Source: Brevibacillus sp.
GTDB lineage: Bacteria > Bacillota > Bacilli > Brevibacillales > Brevibacillaceae
Length of the DNA stretch: 18,209 nt
Direction of reading: 5' to 3'
NCBI GenBank assembly: GCA_029240815.1
Contig: JARDZO010000091.1
Coordinates: 1 to 18,209, forward strand
In this document: positions 13,834 to 18,209 of the stretch, one piece after another
Layout: each line of letters starts with the position of its first letter
How positions within the stretch are numbered: position 1 is the stretch's first letter
The notes under the pieces: generated by a model
What the model saw: the letters and a program-made list of their open reading frames with translations, nothing else
The model's database searches: none
What the model was told of the DNA's origin: nothing
Program-made: the position numbers and the translations under genes

Positions 13834-14715
13834 GTGACTTTGCAAGCAAAAGAGACCGTAATTGGATTTGTCGGAACAGGCGTAATGGGCAAAAGCATGG
13901 CGTCTCATTTCCTGAAAGCAGGCTACCAAGTAGTCGTGTACACGAGGACCAAGGCGAAAGCAGAAGACTTGCTGGCTAAAGGTGCAGCCTGGAAAGAGCA
14001 TGTCTCTGAAGTAGCCCAGGCATCTGATGTCATCATTACGATGGTTGGTTATCCGAGTGACGTGGAAGAAGTGTATCTCGGCACTGAGGGAATCGTTCCT
14101 CATGCGAAGCCGGGGTCTTTTTTAATTGATATGACGACCTCCAAGCCTTCATTGGCGAAAAAAATCTACGAAGAAGCGAAGAAGCACGATCTCCATTCGC
14201 TGGATGCCCCGGTTTCCGGCGGCGATATCGGTGCGCGTGAAGCTCGCCTGACCATCATGGTGGGGGGCGATCTGGAAGCGTTTGACGCTGTACTGCCGCT
14301 GCTAAAAATAATGGGCACCAACGTTGTGCTTCAAGGCGGACCAGGTGCAGGTCAGCACACCAAAATGTGCAATCAAATCGCGATTGCTACCAACATGATC
14401 GGCGTGTGCGAAGCGATCTCCTATGCGAAGAAAGCGGGTCTCGATCCATCGCGCGTGCTGGAAAGTATTGCGGCAGGCGCCGCTGGAAGCTGGTCGCTCA
14501 GCAACTTGGCGCCGCGCATGATCGCAGGCAACTTCGAACCAGGCTTTTACATCAAGCACTTTATCAAAGATATGGGCATCGCATTGGAAGCAGCGAAAGA
14601 AATGGGACTGCTGACACCAGGTTTGGAGCTGTCCAAGTCATTGTATGACGAGCTGGCATCCAATGGGATGGAAGACAACGGTACGCAGGCTTTGATCAAG
14701 TGGTTTGAGAAGTAA
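13834..14715 (+). CDS. 3-hydroxyisobutyrate dehydrogenase-family NAD(P)-dependent reductase
   Basis: This 293-residue cytosolic beta-hydroxyacid dehydrogenase begins with an N-terminal Rossmann fold, VIGFVGTGVMGKSMASHF (GxGxxG at residues 14-19). The substrate signature LDAPVSGGDIGAREARL lies at about 123-139. The catalytic motif GAGQHTKMCNQ contains Lys177 and Asn180. The C-terminal helical domain is complete (AGSWSLSNLAPRM, GFYIKHFIKDMGIAL). Relatives reduce or oxidise 3-hydroxyisobutyrate, tartronate semialdehyde or succinate semialdehyde; sequence alone does not decide here. GTG codons lie at 13825, 13828 and 13834; 13834 is chosen because it is eight bases after AGGAG (13821-13825), while the other two overlap or crowd it. 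It is a single-gene unit ending in a strong terminator. Confidence 0.9.
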   Translation: MTLQAKETVIGFVGTGVMGKSMASHFLKAGYQVVVYTRTKAKAEDLLAKGAAWKEHVSEVAQASDVIITMVGYPSDVEEVYLGTEGIVPHAKPGSFLIDMTTSKPSLAKKIYEEAKKHDLHSLDAPVSGGDIGAREARLTIMVGGDLEAFDAVLPLLKIMGTNVVLQGGPGAGQHTKMCNQIAIATNMIGVCEAISYAKKAGLDPSRVLESIAAGAAGSWSLSNLAPRMIAGNFEPGFYIKHFIKDMGIALEAAKEMGLLTPGLELSKSLYDELASNGMEDNGTQALIKWFEK

Positions 14716-14725
14716 GATACAGGAG

Positions 14726-14756
14726 AAAAAGAGACCTCAAAAAAGGTCTCTTTTTT
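14726..14756 (+). terminator. Strong terminator after the reductase gene
   Basis: AAAAAGAGACC (14726-14736) and GGTCTCTTTTT (14745-14755) form a perfect stem with an A-rich loop. Its 3' arm runs into six Ts at 14751-14756. Confidence 0.92.
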
Positions 14757-14770
14757 CTTACCCAGGCGAC

Positions 14771-14796
14771 TGAAACCTTTTCCAGCTTTCCTCGTC
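14771..14796 (+). promoter_or_regulatory. ECF-sigma promoter of the WG-repeat protein gene
   Basis: TGAAAC (14771-14776), exactly 16 bases, then CGTC (14793-14796). This matches the extracytoplasmic-function sigma promoters of the Bacillus SigM/SigW group (TGAAAC-N16-CGTM). The context (AACCTTTT after the -35, TCTGAATAG after the -10) is also usual for these promoters. The start codon follows 47 bases later. It suggests induction by cell-envelope stress. Confidence 0.7.
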
Positions 14797-14842
14797 TGAA
14801 TAGTAGCGACGGATGAGCACGTTTTAGGAGGGGAACAACCGT

Positions 14843-17752
14843 ATGAATAGACAGATAATCTCAGCTTGTACGGCAATCCTGCTCGGGGCAAGCGCATGGA
14901 TTCCTACTGCACAAGCAGCCAATTTCTCAACGATTCAACCATATATAACGAACTACAAAATTGGGTTTACCAATGGGACGAAGCTCATTACCCAACCGGT
15001 CTACGACGAATTTACACACGCTACAACGTTTATGATGGTCACGAAAGCCGGTAAAAAAGGCATTCTCGATAACAAGACAGGGAAAGAAATCACACCAGCG
15101 ATCTGGGATAACATAGAAGTGCCGAGCCCAGGAAAAATCGCCATCGTCCAAAAAGGAGGATGGTTTCAATATCTAGACCTGGTGACCGGAAAGCTCTCGG
15201 CGACAAAATTTGCAGGAGGACACGCGATTTATTTTTCCCCTGCCCACGAGACCGTGATCCTGATGGTTGGACAGACGTCAATGCTGCTTGATGTAACGGG
15301 CAAGGTCTTGATCCCGCCAACAGCTGGAAAGCTATCTGTAGTACAGCTGGCAGATCCAACGCAAGCGGGAAAGGAGGAAACGAAAACCACTCGCTACGTG
15401 CTCAGGAGCGCGTCCAAGCAGATTGCGCTGTACGACCCAGTGACGTTCACTCCCAAGTTTACGCTTAAAAATGCCGAGCTGATTCCAAATGAAGGCGGGC
15501 CTGACTCAGCGTACCTCAAGGTGAGATCGGGAGGCAAGGAAGGATTGGTGGACGTTACCGGTAAATACGTACTCGCGCCCAATTACAATGCCTTGTATTT
15601 CTGGAATAACGGCTACGTCCGCGTCGAAGGGCCCAAGGGAGTGGGACTTTGGAAAGACGGAAAAATGATTGCAGAGCCGCAGTATGCTGATGTAGGCATC
15701 CCGTCTGGGGATATTTTCTCGACCATGAACAAAGACAGCATTACCTACCATTCGATCTCCAAAGGATCGTCTCTGACATTCAAAAAGGGAGCTGAAGTGC
15801 TGGAAGATCGGTACGTACTCGGACAGGACGTAAAAACAGGACTGTACGGTATTGCTGAGATTGGAGGGGAGGTAGTCATCCCTTTCGTTTATCCGCGGGT
15901 AGAGGGACCACCGGCAGCAAGGCTCTTGGTTCGAGCGGACGGGAAAAAAGGACTCATCCCAAGCTGGGGGCAAAAAAAGGCGGAGCCAACGGTTTGGTTT
16001 GACACCCTCACGACTTTGGGCGGGACCTACAGCATGTTGGCTATCCAGGATGGAAAGAAGATTGGCTTGTATTCGGAGAACCAGGGAATGCTCCTTGCAC
16101 CGGAGGAAAATACCGTAATCACGTATGATCAAAAAACGAACCGGATTCTTGTAAAAGCTGCTGACGGTACGACGACAGCATACGGATTTGACGGAAAAGT
16201 GATCGATGACACGGAGGAAAAAGAACGGATTTTAACAGACCATTTGGCGGTAGCAGGCAATCCCGAAAAGGGCTATGTTCTCGTGGATCGCGAGACAAAG
16301 GAACCCATCAGCAAGGCTTACCGCAGCATTTACATGGAGGGTGACGGTAAAGATCTCATCGTGGCCTCAGACGGGAAGGTAGCGGATCTGTATACACCAG
16401 CAGGCGAGCTTCTGACGAAGGAGATTCAAATTCCGCTCGTGGAACCGTCCAGCAATCAGCCGCCAGTTACATTCACGATGGTGGATGGAGTGGTTTACAC
16501 AGCAGCTGTGAAAGCTGATACTGACAAATGGGCCCTGGTCAGCATCAAAAACGGACAGTTGCAGCTCGTAAGCGAGTTTGCCTATGTAAATATAAACACC
16601 AGAAATACGCCAAAACGATACTTCTTCACGCTCGGTCGCCCTGATGGAACCAGTGATATGTGGGCAATGGTCAATGGCGAAATGACGCGTCAGGTCGAGC
16701 AAGCGACCGCCGTGCAAACAGCAGATGGCTTAGACAGAGTGTTTATCCAAAAAGGAACGGGCTGGGACGTTTATTCTCCTGAAGGCCAGCGGTTGAGCAA
16801 TGGCAGCTACGGCTCCTTGAAGTATTTGAGCGCAGGTGAAGGGAAACCAGGTGGGATTGCCTATCAAGACGCGAAAACAGGCGGGTGGGGACTCTTGAGC
16901 ATTGATGGGAAGCAGCTGACTGGGCCTGCCTTCGATAATCTCTACCCAACTTTGCAGGTCTTTCCGCAATTATGGCAAGAGATAAGTAGCCAGTCGCCGT
17001 TTGTTTTCATGACAAAGCAGCGATTCGGCTACCTGGACCAAAACGGACAGGAGACATTCCAGACAGCCTTTTTGACAAAAAAGCCGACGATTACCTATCG
17101 TTCGTTGACTGCACAGACTTCGTTATCCTATTCAGATATCCTCCGTCAGAATCCGTTGGAGCTGGTCGCTTTTGACAAGCCATACAGTTGGCCAGAGGGT
17201 GTCTCCAGTGAAAAAAGATTCTTTGCCAATCTTGCTTTGTACCTCAATCTGTCAAAAGAAGCGGGCAAGGGAGATGTACTGGCAGAGCTCATTGGAAAAG
17301 GAATTATCAAGCAAGACGATACCCGTACGGACTTAAGAGATGAAGATATGTTTGCTCTGAGCTACTATATGGAGACGGGCCAGATTAGCCAGATGACCTC
17401 TACCCAGCTGTGGGATTGGGCTAGCAAACGGGGATTAGTGATTCAACGAGGCGGACACAATTATTATCAGTCGATGGATTTATACGCCGAATATCACCAG
17501 CTGTTTTTCCGGGAGCTGCTACACATACCCGCCGGACAGAAGGTGGCTCAGGCGAAAAAGCTGTCGGCGGCCACACTCAGTCCAGCCCAGAAAATCATGC
17601 TGGAATCCTTGATCGTAGTTAACGGAACAGCATGGGACCAGCTGCCTCTTCCGTTGCCGAAGGAAGACTGGACAAAAGCTATGAATACGTTGATCGATCA
17701 GTACAACAAACAAGCGCTACAGATGCTGGCGAATTACATCAAACAACAGTAG
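14843..17752 (+). CDS. Large secreted WG-repeat protein
   Basis: This 969-residue protein has a signal peptide (MNRQ, hydrophobic core, likely cleavage after AQA at residue 25) and no other strong membrane segment. Most of the mature part is a chain of degenerate WG/KWG-type repeats, which predict a beta-rich, propeller-like domain. Examples are KKGILDNKTGKEI (about 70), KEGLVDVTGKYVLAP (about 230), KTGLYGIAEIGGEVVIP (about 331), KKIGLYSENQGMLLAP (about 405) and GGWGLLSIDGKQLTGPAFD (about 680). From about 760 the repeats give way to a helical region (LFFRELLHIPAGQKVAQAKK...), which I do not recognise. No catalytic motif or sorting signal is seen. The ribosome binding site is AGGAGGGG at 14827-14834. 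Its promoter is of the ECF-sigma type, so an envelope-stress or binding role is plausible. Confidence 0.85.
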   Translation: MNRQIISACTAILLGASAWIPTAQAANFSTIQPYITNYKIGFTNGTKLITQPVYDEFTHATTFMMVTKAGKKGILDNKTGKEITPAIWDNIEVPSPGKIAIVQKGGWFQYLDLVTGKLSATKFAGGHAIYFSPAHETVILMVGQTSMLLDVTGKVLIPPTAGKLSVVQLADPTQAGKEETKTTRYVLRSASKQIALYDPVTFTPKFTLKNAELIPNEGGPDSAYLKVRSGGKEGLVDVTGKYVLAPNYNALYFWNNGYVRVEGPKGVGLWKDGKMIAEPQYADVGIPSGDIFSTMNKDSITYHSISKGSSLTFKKGAEVLEDRYVLGQDVKTGLYGIAEIGGEVVIPFVYPRVEGPPAARLLVRADGKKGLIPSWGQKKAEPTVWFDTLTTLGGTYSMLAIQDGKKIGLYSENQGMLLAPEENTVITYDQKTNRILVKAADGTTTAYGFDGKVIDDTEEKERILTDHLAVAGNPEKGYVLVDRETKEPISKAYRSIYMEGDGKDLIVASDGKVADLYTPAGELLTKEIQIPLVEPSSNQPPVTFTMVDGVVYTAAVKADTDKWALVSIKNGQLQLVSEFAYVNINTRNTPKRYFFTLGRPDGTSDMWAMVNGEMTRQVEQATAVQTADGLDRVFIQKGTGWDVYSPEGQRLSNGSYGSLKYLSAGEGKPGGIAYQDAKTGGWGLLSIDGKQLTGPAFDNLYPTLQVFPQLWQEISSQSPFVFMTKQRFGYLDQNGQETFQTAFLTKKPTITYRSLTAQTSLSYSDILRQNPLELVAFDKPYSWPEGVSSEKRFFANLALYLNLSKEAGKGDVLAELIGKGIIKQDDTRTDLRDEDMFALSYYMETGQISQMTSTQLWDWASKRGLVIQRGGHNYYQSMDLYAEYHQLFFRELLHIPAGQKVAQAKKLSAATLSPAQKIMLESLIVVNGTAWDQLPLPLPKEDWTKAMNTLIDQYNKQALQMLANYIKQQ

Positions 17753-17761
17753 TTTCACACA

Positions 17762-17810
17762 AAAAGGCGCAACACCACGTTCCTCGTAGGGTTGCGCCTT
17801 TTCCTTTTTT
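17762..17810. terminator. Bidirectional terminator between convergent genes
   Basis: AAAAGGCGCAAC (17762-17773) pairs perfectly with GTTGCGCCTTTT (17791-17802). A further T-run follows at 17805-17810. A- and T-flanks serve both the WG-repeat gene and the convergent small gene. Confidence 0.92.
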
Positions 17811-17820
17811 CACCGATGAT

Positions 17821-17997
17821 TTAAAAGAGAGGCCAATATTTTGCCATTAATACGTAAAAGAGGACGGCCAGGACGGCGGTTGCAATCAAAGTGAGGATAA
17901 GACCGAGCAGCGAAATCTGATCCAGCTTGTAGGCGACCAGAAAGAAAACCGTAAACGCGAGATAAGCAATCAATGTCGTCAATTCTAATTGCGTCAT
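17821..17997 (-). CDS. Small two-helix membrane protein, unknown function
   Basis: This is a 58-residue protein with two predicted membrane helices (LTTLIAYLAFTVFFLVAY and LGLILTLIATAVLAVLFYVLM) joined by KLDQISL, ending in AKYWPLF. No known family is recognised. The frame can start at GTG 18006, but the ATG at 17997 is preferred. The sequence GAGGTGAT, complementary to the 16S rRNA end, then sits eight bases upstream (from GAGG), and the GTG would be part of that site. A good promoter and a good terminator flank it, which supports a real gene. Confidence 0.65.
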   Translation of the reverse strand: MTQLELTTLIAYLAFTVFFLVAYKLDQISLLGLILTLIATAVLAVLFYVLMAKYWPLF

Positions 17998-18029
17998 ATC
18001 AATCACCTCTAATATGATGGACTTTAAAA

Positions 18030-18059
18030 AGTATAAAGATTAGTACCTTCGTTTGGCAA
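18030..18059 (-). promoter_or_regulatory. Promoter of the small membrane-protein gene
   Basis: The minus strand has TTGCCA (complement of 18054-18059), an 18-base spacer and TATACT (complement of 18030-18035). Each box matches five of six consensus bases. It lies 32 bases upstream of the ATG at 17997. Confidence 0.6.
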
Positions 18060-18087
18060 GTACGAATAGAGGAAGGGAGAGGGAGTT

Positions 18088-18209
18088 GTGCCGATCAGTA
18101 TCACACCGCTGCGGATGGAGGATGCAATTGAACTCTATCAATTTGAATGCAGAATCGTGCGTTTTTTGAAAAGATGGTTCCCAGTCGGGAGAGGACTATT
18201 ATCGCTACG
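18088..18209 (+). pseudogene. GNAT-family N-acetyltransferase start, apparently frameshifted twice; cut by window end
   Basis: A GTG at 18088 after GGGAGAGGGAG opens a frame reading VPISITPLRMEDAIELYQFE, a typical GNAT N-terminus. The expected continuation is split over two other frames: NRAFFEKMVPSR in bases 18153-18188 and EDYYRY in bases 18191-18208. Together they give the usual GNAT opening of the RimJ/RimL kind. Restoring it needs one extra base near 18148-18153 and another in the G-run at 18187-18189. Two single-base losses within about 40 bases at the window edge could be a decayed gene or sequencing error at a contig end. Confidence 0.6.

Noticed and set aside
1..18209. CRISPR arrays, tRNA or rRNA genes, insertion sequences, prophage genes or a defence system
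   Set aside because: I looked for regularly spaced repeats, tRNA-like folds, transposase or integrase motifs and nuclease or toxin pairs, and found none. The only long repeats are the two mgtC units.

Overview
The window looks like a chromosomal segment of a Gram-positive endospore-forming-type Firmicute, probably Bacillales and possibly close to Brevibacillus. The genus is a guess. The grounds are strong AGGAGG-type ribosome binding sites, vegetative promoters of SigA type, candidate CodY, SigH and ECF-sigma sites, GTG starts and moderate GC. I see no rRNA, tRNA, CRISPR array, transposase or phage gene.

Region 1 (1-5842) is the 3' part of one plus-strand operon. It holds the tail of an ABC solute-binding protein, a small TIM-barrel-like protein, two sugar-type ABC permeases (overlapping by 11 bp), an FAD-dependent oxidoreductase and a secreted DUF4127 protein, closed by a bidirectional terminator. 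The layout suggests uptake of a carbohydrate-like solute followed by oxidation, with an uncharacterised extracellular step. No ATPase gene is present, so a shared ATPase from elsewhere is expected. The substrate cannot be read from the sequence.

Region 2 (5853-8444) has a TrmB-type regulator on the minus strand, divergent from an EamA/DMT exporter. Overlapping promoters and a palindromic operator-like site lie between them. The exporter is followed by a first mgtC-like gene and a pair of terminators.

Region 3 (8457-11850) has a saccharopine-dehydrogenase-family enzyme (minus) divergent from an MHS-type MFS transporter (plus). The AT-rich spacer between them carries two candidate CodY boxes. 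The MFS gene is followed by a second, nearly identical mgtC-like gene. The two mgtC copies, each with the same -10/leader block, form direct repeats of about 527 bp spaced 3.44 kb apart that bracket the enzyme/transporter pair.

Region 4 (11851-14756) has an orphan membrane protein, an M29 aminopeptidase and a 3-hydroxyisobutyrate-dehydrogenase-family reductase with a SigH-like promoter.

Region 5 (14757-18209) has a 969-residue secreted WG-repeat protein behind a textbook ECF-sigma promoter (TGAAAC-N16-CGTC), a tiny two-helix membrane protein on the minus strand, and the start of a GNAT acetyltransferase that appears to carry two -1 frameshifts close to the window end.
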